Shown here: piece after piece, positions 1 through 6,575 of the stretch
Numbering within the stretch: position 1 is the first letter of the stretch
Layout: each line of letters begins with the position of its first letter
From: Bacteroidota bacterium
Lineage (GTDB): Bacteria; Bacteroidota; Bacteroidia; Bacteroidales; JAAYUG01
Direction: 5' to 3'
Length of the DNA: 6,575 bases
Assembly (NCBI GenBank): GCA_021812865.1
Contig: JAKAMP010000168.1
Coordinates: 1 to 6,575 of the forward strand
Made by a program: the position numbers and the translations under genes
The notes under the pieces: model-generated
What the model was told of the DNA's origin: nothing
What the model saw: the letters and a program-made list of their open reading frames with translations, nothing else
Database searches by the model: none

Positions 1-660
1 CCCCTGTTCTATAAGATGATCTACGAAACGGCCCGAGCATATAAACCACATGCAGTGCTTCAGATATGTCCCTGCGGCGACGCCATGTCGTTCTATATCA
101 TGCCCTGGATGAATCAGGCTGTGGCTTCCGATCCTACCTCAAGCTGGCAAACCCGGTTAAAATGCAAAACATACAAAGCCCTGCTCAACAAAACGGCTTT
201 CTATGGCGATCACGTGGAACTATCCGACGGAGGCGATGATTTTGCCACTCAGATCGGGATTGGCGCAGTACTGGGCACGAAATTCACCTGGCCGAAGGAC
301 AATCCCTACGTTACGGAGGGGCATTTCGTTCTTACGCCTGAAAAAGAAAAGGAGTGGAGAAAATGGATCACCATTTATAACGATAAGATGCTTTCCCGGG
401 AAACCTACCTGGGCGGCCTATACGATATCGGGTATGACAAGCCCGAAACTCATGTAATTGAGAAAGCCGATACCTTGTTCTATGCCTTCTATGCTCCGGA
501 GTGGAAAGGGAAAATTGAACTCAGGGGGCTGGGACAGGGCAATTACCGCGTGCATGATTACGCGAATAACGTGGATATGGGAACCGTCAGCGCTTCCAGT
601 CCATGGTTACCTGCGGAGTTCAAACACAGCCTGCTGATCGAAGTTTATCCCGCCCGGTAA
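1..660 (+). CDS. 3' part of a glycoside hydrolase resembling alpha-galactosidase (clan GH-D)
   Basis: The reading frame is open from base 1 (it starts PLFYKMIYETA) to TAA at 658-660, so the 5' end, including most of the TIM barrel and the expected nucleophile, lies outside the window. About 219 codons remain. The fragment has the look of GH36/GH27-like alpha-galactosidases of Bacteroidota, which release terminal alpha-galactose from oligosaccharides: a Cys-rich strand (ICPCG, near bases 64-78), then VASDPTSSWQTR (near 121-156). The Asp at 130-132 sits where clan GH-D enzymes have their acid/base in a W-x-S-D type motif; this placement is by eye. A conserved GDHVELSDGGDDFA stretch, LGTKFTWPKDNP and LGGLYDIGYDKPE follow. 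The last 70 or so residues (from HVIEKADTLFYAFY to LLIEVYPAR) look like the usual C-terminal beta-sandwich. The fragment is intact with no frameshift. Enzyme class is fairly likely; exact substrate is not decided by this fragment. Confidence 0.75.
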   Translation, partial: PLFYKMIYETARAYKPHAVLQICPCGDAMSFYIMPWMNQAVASDPTSSWQTRLKCKTYKALLNKTAFYGDHVELSDGGDDFATQIGIGAVLGTKFTWPKDNPYVTEGHFVLTPEKEKEWRKWITIYNDKMLSRETYLGGLYDIGYDKPETHVIEKADTLFYAFYAPEWKGKIELRGLGQGNYRVHDYANNVDMGTVSASSPWLPAEFKHSLLIEVYPAR

Positions 661-743
661 ATCGTGGGCATGTCAGTTGACTACTTCCTTTTGGCATGGA
701 ACACGAACTGTTACACGGATAAAGGAGTCAGGCAATAGATTTA

Positions 744-1934
744 CTATGCATGGATCGCTCCCGAGCCGAGAAGTTCCTCCCCGTCGTACCAGGCAGCAAA
801 TTGTCCGGGAGTGACTCCCCTCTGCGGTGCATCAAACTTTATGTACAGGCCTTCCTCCTTTTGTATGAGGCGGGCCCTCTGCAGTTCCTGGCGATAGCGG
901 ATACGTACCAGCAAATCACGTGTTTCCCCGGATTGCAGTTTCAGGTCGGGCCTGATCCAATGTATTTCCGGTTGACGAATGAAAAGCGCTTTTCTGTATA
1001 GCCCGGGATGCCGGTCGCCCAGTCCGGTATAAAGAATGTTATTTTCCACATCCGTGGCGATCACAAAAGAGGGCAGCGGCCGGCCACCTATGTTCAGTCC
1101 TTTGTTTTGACCTATGGTGTAAAAATGCGCTCCCCTGTGCTTTCCAACGATTTTTCCCATTTCCGGCGAATAGCGATAGGGTAGGGCCATTTCTTCCAGG
1201 GATTCATCATGGGTATTCATATATATTTCAGTATCAGGAGGGATTTCAACAGTCATGCCGTCCCTTGGATCGAGTTTCTGCTGCAGGAAAGCAGGAAGAT
1301 CAACCTTTCCCACGAAACATATGCCCTGCGAATCCTTTCTTGTAGCGGTGGCAAGTCCTGCATTGGCTGCAATCTTCCTTAACTCTGGTTTATGCAGCTG
1401 TCCAACCGGGAACAGTGCATGGGAAAGCTGTTCCTGCGAAAGTTGGCAGAGAAAATAGCTTTGCTCCTTGTTTGGATCCAGCCCTGCGAGCAACCGGTAG
1501 ACTGTCTGCCCATCTTCCTTCCGTATAAATTCGTCCTTGCGGCAGTAATGTCCTGTGGCAATGAGGTCGGCTCCCAGCTCCTTGGCTTTATCCAGAAATA
1601 GATCGAACTTCACTTCCCGGTTGCACAGTACATCCGGGTTTGGGGTTCGCCCCCGCTCATATTCTGCAAACATATAATCAACCACGCGCTTCCGGTATTG
1701 CTCACTGAAATCAACCGAATGAAAGGGAATGTCCAGTTTCCGGGCTACCAGTTCTGCAAAAAGAAGGTCATCCTCCCAGGGACAATCACCTGCCAGTGTA
1801 CCCGTCTTGTCGTGCCAGTTGATCATAAATAACCCGATCACATCATAGCCGGCTTCCTTCAGCAAAAAAGCAGCTACGCTGCTATCCACTCCACCCGAAA
1901 GGCCAACGGCCACCCGTTTTGTTTTTCTGTTCAT
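744..1934 (-). CDS. mnmA: tRNA-specific 2-thiouridylase MnmA
   Basis: MnmA takes activated sulfur and, using ATP, converts the wobble uridine at position 34 of tRNA-Lys, -Glu and -Gln to 2-thiouridine in the cytoplasm. With the ATG at 1934 the protein has 396 residues, somewhat longer than the roughly 370 of E. coli. Near the N-terminus is the PP-loop SGGVDSS (residues 13-19), which binds ATP. The two catalytic cysteines are present: Cys104 in NPDVLCNREVKF and Cys206 in DSQGICFVG. ATGHY (126-130) and FYTIGQNKGLNIGG (271-284) are also family signatures. Between about residues 230 and 268 there is an extra segment ending in SPEMGKIVGKHRGAH that the E. coli protein lacks and that I recall from Bacteroidota homologues. 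The C-terminal beta-barrel domain is complete (PQRGVTPGQFAAWYDGEELLGSGAI). A TTG at 1943 would add three residues, but it lies inside the promoter -7 element, so ATG is preferred. The gene is convergent with the hydrolase and divergent from the exported protein gene. Confidence 0.97.
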   Translation of the reverse strand: MNRKTKRVAVGLSGGVDSSVAAFLLKEAGYDVIGLFMINWHDKTGTLAGDCPWEDDLLFAELVARKLDIPFHSVDFSEQYRKRVVDYMFAEYERGRTPNPDVLCNREVKFDLFLDKAKELGADLIATGHYCRKDEFIRKEDGQTVYRLLAGLDPNKEQSYFLCQLSQEQLSHALFPVGQLHKPELRKIAANAGLATATRKDSQGICFVGKVDLPAFLQQKLDPRDGMTVEIPPDTEIYMNTHDESLEEMALPYRYSPEMGKIVGKHRGAHFYTIGQNKGLNIGGRPLPSFVIATDVENNILYTGLGDRHPGLYRKALFIRQPEIHWIRPDLKLQSGETRDLLVRIRYRQELQRARLIQKEEGLYIKFDAPQRGVTPGQFAAWYDGEELLGSGAIHA

Positions 1935-1940
1935 AGGGCG

Positions 1941-1948
1941 CAAAGTTA
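1941..1948 (-). promoter_or_regulatory. Promoter -7 element of mnmA (TAACTTTG)
   Basis: On the - strand this reads TAACTTTG, a full match to the Bacteroidota -7 consensus TAnnTTTG. Only six bases (CGCCCT) lie between it and the mnmA ATG. Transcription starting a few bases downstream of the element would begin at or just before the start codon, giving a leaderless or nearly leaderless mRNA. No good TTG -33 element is seen 19-21 bases upstream (the area reads CTGTCAT), so the promoter rests on the -7 match and its position. Confidence 0.55.
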
Positions 1949-2085
1949 GCGAATTTCAGAAATATGATGACAGTCACCTTTTTCATGCGGTAAATCATTG
2001 AAATATATTGCCTTTTCCTGAAGGTTCTTTCTTATCTGCAAGGTAAAGATTATCAGCGAATTAAATTTTTTTAAGAATTTTTCCA

Positions 2086-2117
2086 TTGCTTACTGTCGAT
2101 CGCGACGAAGGTTTTTG
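2086..2117 (+). promoter_or_regulatory. Weak candidate promoter/operator for the exported LTxxQ protein gene
   Basis: A TTG at 2086-2088 is followed after 21 bases by GGTTTTTG (2110-2117), which keeps the TTTG but not the TA of the Bacteroidota -7 consensus. Just upstream is an A/T tract (about 2059-2082) that could act as an UP-like element. Between the two boxes lies the near-palindrome GTCGATCGCGAC (2095-2106), where a repressor could bind. The -7 match is incomplete, so this is a suggestion only. Confidence 0.2.
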
Positions 2118-2174
2118 ATGAATTCAATGTCTATAAAAGAGTAAATTATGATGCATGTGTTTTATTCACTAATC

Positions 2175-2615
2175 ATGAAAAGTATGAAAACAAGAATTGT
2201 AATGACAATCATCGCTTTGGCAGTTGCCGGAACCACTTTTGCAGCAAATCCTTTAGGTAACATGCTTAGCCGGAGCGCAATCCAGAATCCGCAGTACCAG
2301 CGCATGACACCAGAGGAAAGGGCCAAAGCTGAAACTCAACGGATGAAGACCGACTTGACTCTTACCGATCAGCAACTGGCAAAGGTTGATACCATAAACC
2401 TGAAATATGCCAAAATGCGTTCGGGCATGCGTGGACAGTTCCAGGGTGACAGGGAAGGCATGATGGCAAAGATGCAGGAAATGCAGCAGCAGAAAAATGC
2501 TGAACTGAAGTCTGTTCTCACCGAAGAACAAATGAAAAAGTACGAAGAACTGCTTCAGCAACGGAGAGGCTTCAGGGGACAAGGTCGTGGCCCTCAGGGC
2601 GGCGGATCTTTCTAA
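2175..2615 (+). CDS. Small exported LTxxQ protein, Spy/CpxP-like or DUF4890-like
   Basis: The product is a 146-residue secreted, probably periplasmic, protein. From the chosen start it reads MKSMKTRIV, then a hydrophobic stretch (about residues 8-20) ending in TTFAAN, a normal Sec signal peptide with cleavage near residue 22-24. The mature part is charged and helical: MTPEERAKAETQRM, LTLTDQQ (61-67), an Met/Gln-rich helix (about 95-108) and VLTEEQMKKYEELLQQRR (114-131). Two LTxxQ-type motifs about 50 residues apart are the hallmark of Spy/CpxP-like proteins, which in enterobacteria act as periplasmic chaperones or stress modulators; Bacteroidota have a similar family, DUF4890. The tail is Gly/Arg-rich (RRGFRGQGRGPQGGGSF). 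In-frame ATGs also exist at 2148, 2151 and 2184. The 2148 start would put nine extra, partly hydrophobic residues ahead of the basic n-region, so 2175 or 2184 fits an export signal better. Stop is TAA. Function is inferred from motifs only. Confidence 0.75.
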   Translation: MKSMKTRIVMTIIALAVAGTTFAANPLGNMLSRSAIQNPQYQRMTPEERAKAETQRMKTDLTLTDQQLAKVDTINLKYAKMRSGMRGQFQGDREGMMAKMQEMQQQKNAELKSVLTEEQMKKYEELLQQRRGFRGQGRGPQGGGSF

Positions 2616-2675
2616 GTCCCAACCGATGAATTGAACCAACCTACAACCTAATTAAACCTTACACCTGGCATTCCG

Positions 2676-3563
2676 ATTGAAAGAAAACTTTGGTTTTTAA
2701 TTGTATTATCTGTTCTTTTTCTTGCTTCTGTAAAGGCACAAAATGATAAGTTCACAGGAGTAGTGATGGATGCGACCGATAAAAAACTGCCGTATGACTT
2801 TGTGATCCTGTTTGATCCGAAGGATACCATGCAGAAAGAATTCACCGACCCCAGCGAAAAGGAGTGCTCATTCTTTCTGACCTGTAGAGGCAAACGACCA
2901 TCGCAAGGGCGTTTTTTATCGGATACCAGTTATATCAGCAATACATCACCATTACAAGGAGGCTCGTGATATCGGGCTGACTCTGGCGGCAAAGGATATT
3001 CAAAACGCTACTATTGCCGGGAAGAAGACTCCAGTAATGTGGCACAGTGATACCACTGACTGCAATGCTGATGTCATTGAAGAAAATAAAGATACTTCCA
3101 AGGAAGATCTCGTAAAGAAAATGCCTGGGGTTGCCATCGGATCAGGAATGGTAACAGCGAAAGTTGAACAGGTTTGACAGGTTTTGGTCGACGGCAAGCC
3201 CTTATTCGGTGATGACCCCACCCTTGCTTTACGGCATCTTCCTGCGGAGGCGGCCGATAATATCCAGGTGTACCATTGGATGTTGACCAGTGTGAACTCT
3301 CGGGTTTTGACAACGGACAGTGATCACATATCATGAATCTCATCACCAGGGACAAAAGATGAAACGGACAATTCGGCAAGTCGTTCACTGGATATGGAAA
3401 TGAAAGCCGTTATCTTGTTGCCAGTATGCTGAATTTTTTCAACGGTAAACGGAGTATTACCCTGCTTTGACTTTCCAAAAATGTAAATCAGCAGAATTAT
3501 TTTACGCAGGATATTCTTGGTATCATGGACGCTGGGGAACCCCTGTGGGGCGGTTCAATATGA
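2676..3563 (+). pseudogene. Decayed, truncated TonB-dependent-receptor-like outer-membrane protein gene
   Basis: This is a broken paralogue of the receptor gene that starts at 4109. Read with frame corrections it gives a signal peptide (KLWFLIVLSVLFLASVKAQ), a carboxypeptidase-regulatory-like domain (FTGVVMDATDKKLPY, then FIGYQLYQQYITIT), a plug (SKEDLVKKMPGV, QVLVDGKPLFGDDPTLAL, LPAEAADNIQVY, then ELSGFDNG, IMNLITR) and the barrel start (QFGKSFTGYG, MLNFFNGKRSITLL, NVNQQN, QDILG). Damage: no ATG where the signal peptide begins (ATTGAAAGA at 2676); single-base losses near 2862 (A run), 2966 and 3283; stops at 2885 (TAG), 3175, 3321, 3360 and 3468 (TGA), opposite Lys, Thr, Arg and Gly codons of the intact copy at the last four. 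Homology fades at the Gly-rich stretch, and TGA at 3561 closes the last frame; the remaining 500 or more residues of barrel are absent. Similarity to the intact copy is only moderate, and the signal peptides differ, so this was an old paralogue, not a fresh duplicate. Confidence 0.9.
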
Positions 3564-4108
3564 AAGGATAATTTTCCATAGCTGATTCACGAAGGCCCGC
3601 TCCTTTTCCGGCAGGATTTTATTTTTTTCCTGGAATGCAAATATTCTGAAATCAGGCTGACCGGACAAGGCTTAGCTAAAAGATTTCATCTATAAATCAG
3701 CTGGTTTCCAAACATGGTATTAAGATTTACCAATAATTGCGAGCATTTGATTTTAATTTTTTGGTCTATTCGATTGGGGTTCGGTTTGCTGTATTCATTG
3801 GTAATTGGAATAAATCTCCTGTTACATAAAATGTGTTAAAATCTGAGAAATGAATCATCTTATTTAAAAATGGGAGCATGTTTTATTGAACAGGGTTGTC
3901 TAAGAACAACCCGCCTGATTCCGTACTTGGATTTTAAATTGGCAACATGCTTCTTTAGCCCTGTTGGTAAGGGAAAGGAGAAAAATATATGTTAATGAAC
4001 ACCCATCTTCGATATACCCAAGCAAGGATGAAAACATACCGCAATACGGGTGTTCCCCTGCAGATTTGGGGCAAACTATCCGACCTTTGAACTCTTAATT
4101 TTATTTGG
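3564..4108 (+). other. Gene-free AT-rich spacer between decayed and intact receptor genes
   Basis: No reading frame on either strand looks coding here; the open frames antisense across 3955-4285 overlap the start of the real receptor gene. No further receptor barrel sequence could be recognised after 3563, so the missing part of the decayed gene was deleted or has drifted beyond recognition. The stretch contains a small perfect hairpin (3893-3912) and presumably the promoter of the downstream receptor gene near its right end, although no full TAnnTTTG match is present there. Confidence 0.6.
3893..3912. repeat. Perfect 7-bp inverted repeat (hairpin)
   Basis: GGGTTGT (3893-3899) and its exact reverse complement ACAACCC (3906-3912) are separated by the six bases CTAAGA. 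Neither side carries a T tract, so it is not a typical intrinsic terminator. It could be a small RNA hairpin, a protein site or the worn end of a mobile element; none of these is shown. Confidence 0.45.
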
Positions 4109-6575
4109 ATGAAAACACAAAATCCTCGCGTCTGGCTCATCGCTTTTGCTATGCTTTTCAGTTCCTTTGCTCTGCAGGCCCAAAGCTGCAGGATAATCGG
4201 GACCATTCGCGACAAGGCTGATCAGAAACCTCTGCCGTTTGCCTATGTCACTCTTGTGAATTCGAAGGATACGGTTGACAAACATCTTGTGGTTACCAAT
4301 GACCAGGGGAACTTTCTGATCTCAGGTATCTTCCCTGGTCACTATTTTCTGAAAGTTACCTATGTAAGTTATAAAGGCTTGTATATTCCCGTTACCGTAA
4401 GTAGCCAGGTAGAAAGGCTCGGCGATATTCTTATGAGTGCAGAAGCGGCAGCTCTGAAGGATGTAAAAATTTATGGTCATACACCCCAGGCGACTCAGAA
4501 AGGTGATACAACCGAATATAATGCCGATGCATTCAAGGTAACGAAGGATGCAACTACAGAGGATCTGGTAACCAAGATGCCTGGTGTGACTATCGATAAT
4601 GGAACAGTAACGGCCAAAGGTGAGCAGGTAAAACAGGTTCTTCTTGACGGTAAACCCATGTTCGGAGACGATCCCTCCATTGCCCTGAAGAATCTTCCTG
4701 CAGAGATTGTTGACAAAATTCAGGTGTTCGATAAACTGAGTGACCAGGCCGAACTTACTGGGTTCGATGATGGAAATACTACCAGGACCATGAACATCAT
4801 CACCAGGGTAAATAAACGGAACGGGCAGTTTGGTAAACTGGTGCTTGGTTATGGGGATCAGGACAAGTACCTGGCCAGCGGCAGCATCAATTTCTTTAAT
4901 GGCAATAGGAGAATTACCCTGATCGGGCTTAGCAACAACATTAATCAGCAGAATTTCTCCATGCAGGATATACTCGGCGCCATGTCGGGTGGACGAATGG
5001 GTGGTTTTGGCGGTCGCGGCGGCAGGGGAGGAGCAGGCGGCTTTGGCGGTCCACAAGGCTTCGGAAACAATGGCCTGAACAGTTTCCTGGTTGGACAACA
5101 AAATGGAATTTCCAATACCAATTCAATAGGTGCCAATTACAGCAACCAATGGGGAAATAAACTTACCCTTACGGCCAGCTATTTCTTCAACCGCACCAGT
5201 AATCTTACCCAGGTACTCACCAACCGGCAATACCTGCTTACAGCCGACTCCAGCCAGTACTACAACGAAACCAGCAGTTCTACCAATCTCAACTTCAATC
5301 ATCGTCTGAACGCACGTCTACAGTATACCATCGATACCAGCAATTCCATTATGCTGATTCCTTCGGTCAGTTTCCAGGAAAACCATTCCAACAGCACGCT
5401 ATATGGTGTCAATTCTCTCAGTGACCTTAGCCTGCTCAGCAGTTCCGATATTGTTTCCATTCTCAATTCCACAGGGTTCAATTTTAATACTAACCTGATT
5501 TACCGGCACAAATTTGCCAAGCGGGGAAGAACTATTTCAGTGGGTATTTCAACGGGTCTAAACAAGAAAGATCCAAAAACCGAGCAATATTCAGGTGATA
5601 TTTATTACTCGAAACTGACTCAGACAACCGATACGGTTGATCAATTCTCGAATGCTGCAAATAGGGGCTATTCCATTGGTTCCAACCTGGTATATACTGA
5701 ACCGCTTGGGACAAAAAGTCTTCTTTCATTCACTTTAAATAATTCCTATTCATACAGCAATTCAAACAAGATTACCGATAATTATGATTTTGTATCGCAG
5801 CAATATTCCCAGATGGACACCTTGCTATCGAATAAATACAATTTTGCATACCAGACCAACCGCTTCGGATTTGCCTACAGGTTTCACAACAACGCATTGA
5901 ACCTCACACTGGGAACAGATTACCAAAATACAAACCTTAATGGAATACAGGATTTTCCAAGGGCATACCAGGTGAATAAGCAATTCAACAGGCTCTTGCC
6001 TAATGCCATGTTGCATTGGAGGGTGTCACAGCAATTCAATATCCAGTTCAATTATAGGACTTCCATCAATCCACCGTCTATCTCCCAGTTACAGAATGTG
6101 ATTGATAATTCCAACCCGCTCATGCTCTCTACGGGTAATCCAAACCTGAAACCTGAATATTCACAAACACTCTTTTCAAGAATCTCGCTGGTCAATCCTG
6201 ATAAGTCGTCCAACTTCTTCGCTTTCCTTTCAGCTGGAAATACACAGAATAATATCGGAACTTCCACGTTTATTGCCCGTAAAGATACCCTGCTGGCCGG
6301 AGGTGTTTTACTTAAACAGGGTTCACAGTTAAGTCAGCCCATCAATATGGGACAGGTCTGGAATTTCCGTTCATTCCTGGTATACGGGTTCCCGCTGAGT
6401 TTTATCAAATGCAATTTCAATTTTAATTCAGGCTTCACCTTCACGCAATCCCCGGGCTATATCAATGGGCAGATGAACACGGCAAATTCATATAACCTCA
6501 TTGAAGGCGCCGTACTAAGCAGCAACATCAGCGAAAATCTCGATTTTACTGCATCCTACAACCTGAATTACAACA
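4109..6575 (+). CDS. TonB-dependent-receptor-like outer-membrane beta-barrel protein (3' end outside window)
   Basis: The frame is open for 822 codons to the window edge. Residues 1-24 (MKTQNPRVWLIAFAMLF..FALQA) form a Sec signal peptide. Residues about 28-110 are a carboxypeptidase-regulatory-like domain (IIGTIRDKADQKPLPFAYVTL, GNFLISGIFPGHYFLKVTYV). Residues about 115-235 are a plug: GDTTEYNADAFKV (132-144), TEDLVTKMPGV, QVLLDGKPMFGDDPS (FGDD at 185-188) and MNIITR (228-233). The rest has alternating beta-strand patterns and Asn/Ser-rich loops typical of a barrel such as Pfam OMP_b-brl_3. Family members are usually around 900 residues, so perhaps 100 residues are missing. A Gly-rich stretch lies at 292-318. 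Start: ATG 4109 is the only start codon after an in-frame TGA at 4088; the upstream TTAATTTTATTTGG has no Shine-Dalgarno, as usual for Bacteroidota. Such proteins are thought to take up or handle a ligand at the outer membrane; the ligand here is unknown. No SusD partner is visible, so a glycan SusCD role is not supported. Confidence 0.9.
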   Translation, partial: MKTQNPRVWLIAFAMLFSSFALQAQSCRIIGTIRDKADQKPLPFAYVTLVNSKDTVDKHLVVTNDQGNFLISGIFPGHYFLKVTYVSYKGLYIPVTVSSQVERLGDILMSAEAAALKDVKIYGHTPQATQKGDTTEYNADAFKVTKDATTEDLVTKMPGVTIDNGTVTAKGEQVKQVLLDGKPMFGDDPSIALKNLPAEIVDKIQVFDKLSDQAELTGFDDGNTTRTMNIITRVNKRNGQFGKLVLGYGDQDKYLASGSINFFNGNRRITLIGLSNNINQQNFSMQDILGAMSGGRMGGFGGRGGRGGAGGFGGPQGFGNNGLNSFLVGQQNGISNTNSIGANYSNQWGNKLTLTASYFFNRTSNLTQVLTNRQYLLTADSSQYYNETSSSTNLNFNHRLNARLQYTIDTSNSIMLIPSVSFQENHSNSTLYGVNSLSDLSLLSSSDIVSILNSTGFNFNTNLIYRHKFAKRGRTISVGISTGLNKKDPKTEQYSGDIYYSKLTQTTDTVDQFSNAANRGYSIGSNLVYTEPLGTKSLLSFTLNNSYSYSNSNKITDNYDFVSQQYSQMDTLLSNKYNFAYQTNRFGFAYRFHNNALNLTLGTDYQNTNLNGIQDFPRAYQVNKQFNRLLPNAMLHWRVSQQFNIQFNYRTSINPPSISQLQNVIDNSNPLMLSTGNPNLKPEYSQTLFSRISLVNPDKSSNFFAFLSAGNTQNNIGTSTFIARKDTLLAGGVLLKQGSQLSQPINMGQVWNFRSFLVYGFPLSFIKCNFNFNSGFTFTQSPGYINGQMNTANSYNLIEGAVLSSNISENLDFTASYNLNYN
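4982..5062 (+). repeat. Gly-rich low-complexity segment inside the receptor gene
   Basis: These 27 codons (residues 292-318) encode 15 glycines interspersed with Arg and Phe, in units such as GGFGGRGG and GGFGGPQGF. The DNA is locally GC-rich with repeated GGCGGT-like units, unlike its flanks. It lies after the first barrel strands and would form a flexible loop. It is also the point at which the decayed upstream copy stops being recognisable. Confidence 0.7.

Noticed and set aside
661..743. Intrinsic terminator between the convergent hydrolase and mnmA genes
   Set aside because: Only a tiny GTCA-GT-TGAC palindrome is seen, with no stable stem followed by a T tract on either strand.
1941..1943. 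TTG as start codon of mnmA
   Set aside because: It overlaps the perfect -7 promoter element and adds only three residues ahead of the conserved N-terminus; the ATG at 1934 fits better.
2763..2969. 68-codon open frame as a separate small gene
   Set aside because: It is the middle of the decayed receptor's regulatory-like domain; its sequence upstream of the ATG continues in frame into a signal peptide, and its downstream part is out of frame after the base loss near 2862.
2885..3563. Reassignment of TGA as a sense codon, because most in-frame stops in the decayed receptor are TGA
   Set aside because: The TGA codons align with Lys, Thr, Arg and Gly codons of the intact copy, not one amino acid; there are also a TAG and three frameshifts, and the intact genes use TGG for Trp and contain no in-frame TGA.
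3997..4055. 8-bp inverted repeat GAACACCC / GGGTGTTC upstream of the receptor gene
   Set aside because: With a 43-base gap, several such pairs are expected by chance in a window of this size, and nothing else supports a structure.
4082..4089. GACCTTTG as -7 element for the receptor gene
   Set aside because: It lacks the first T of TAnnTTTG, and the nearest TTG is only 13 bases upstream instead of 19-21, so it was not listed as a promoter.
4322..5101. 259-codon open frame on the - strand
   Set aside because: It lies wholly antisense to the well-supported receptor plug and early barrel; its translation shows no recognisable motifs and looks like the complement of the coding frame.

Overview
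The window looks like chromosomal DNA of a member of the Bacteroidota. The evidence is an outer-membrane receptor with the carboxypeptidase-regulatory-like / plug / beta-barrel layout typical of that phylum, an MnmA protein carrying an internal extra segment that I recall from Bacteroidota MnmA proteins, a perfect TAnnTTTG promoter element (the Bacteroidota -7 consensus), and start codons without Shine-Dalgarno sequences. The receptor type is common in Sphingobacteriia and Chitinophagia, but the sequence does not fix the order or genus.

Layout. Positions 1-660 hold the 3' end of a glycoside hydrolase resembling alpha-galactosidases (clan GH-D), on the + strand. It converges on mnmA (744-1934, - strand), the tRNA 2-thiouridylase; the 83 nt between them show no clear terminator. 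About 240 nt separate mnmA from a divergent gene for a small exported LTxxQ (Spy/CpxP-like or DUF4890-like) protein (2175-2615, +). Next, on the + strand, comes a decayed receptor gene (2676-3563). It still reads as signal peptide, regulatory-like domain, plug and barrel start, but it has lost its start codon and contains three single-base frameshifts, at least five internal stops, and nearly all of the barrel is missing. After a gene-free AT-rich stretch (3564-4108) comes an intact paralogue of that receptor (4109-6575), which runs off the window after 822 codons.

How they relate. The hydrolase and mnmA look like unrelated housekeeping or catabolic neighbours. The exported LTxxQ protein and the two receptor copies lie on one strand and are all envelope proteins. 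Both the LTxxQ protein and the intact receptor carry Gly/Arg-rich stretches, which may point to a shared envelope role, but this is only inference. No CRISPR array, rRNA, tRNA, complete insertion sequence or phage gene is visible. I found no convincing new biological system; the most informative item is the decaying receptor copy next to its living paralogue.
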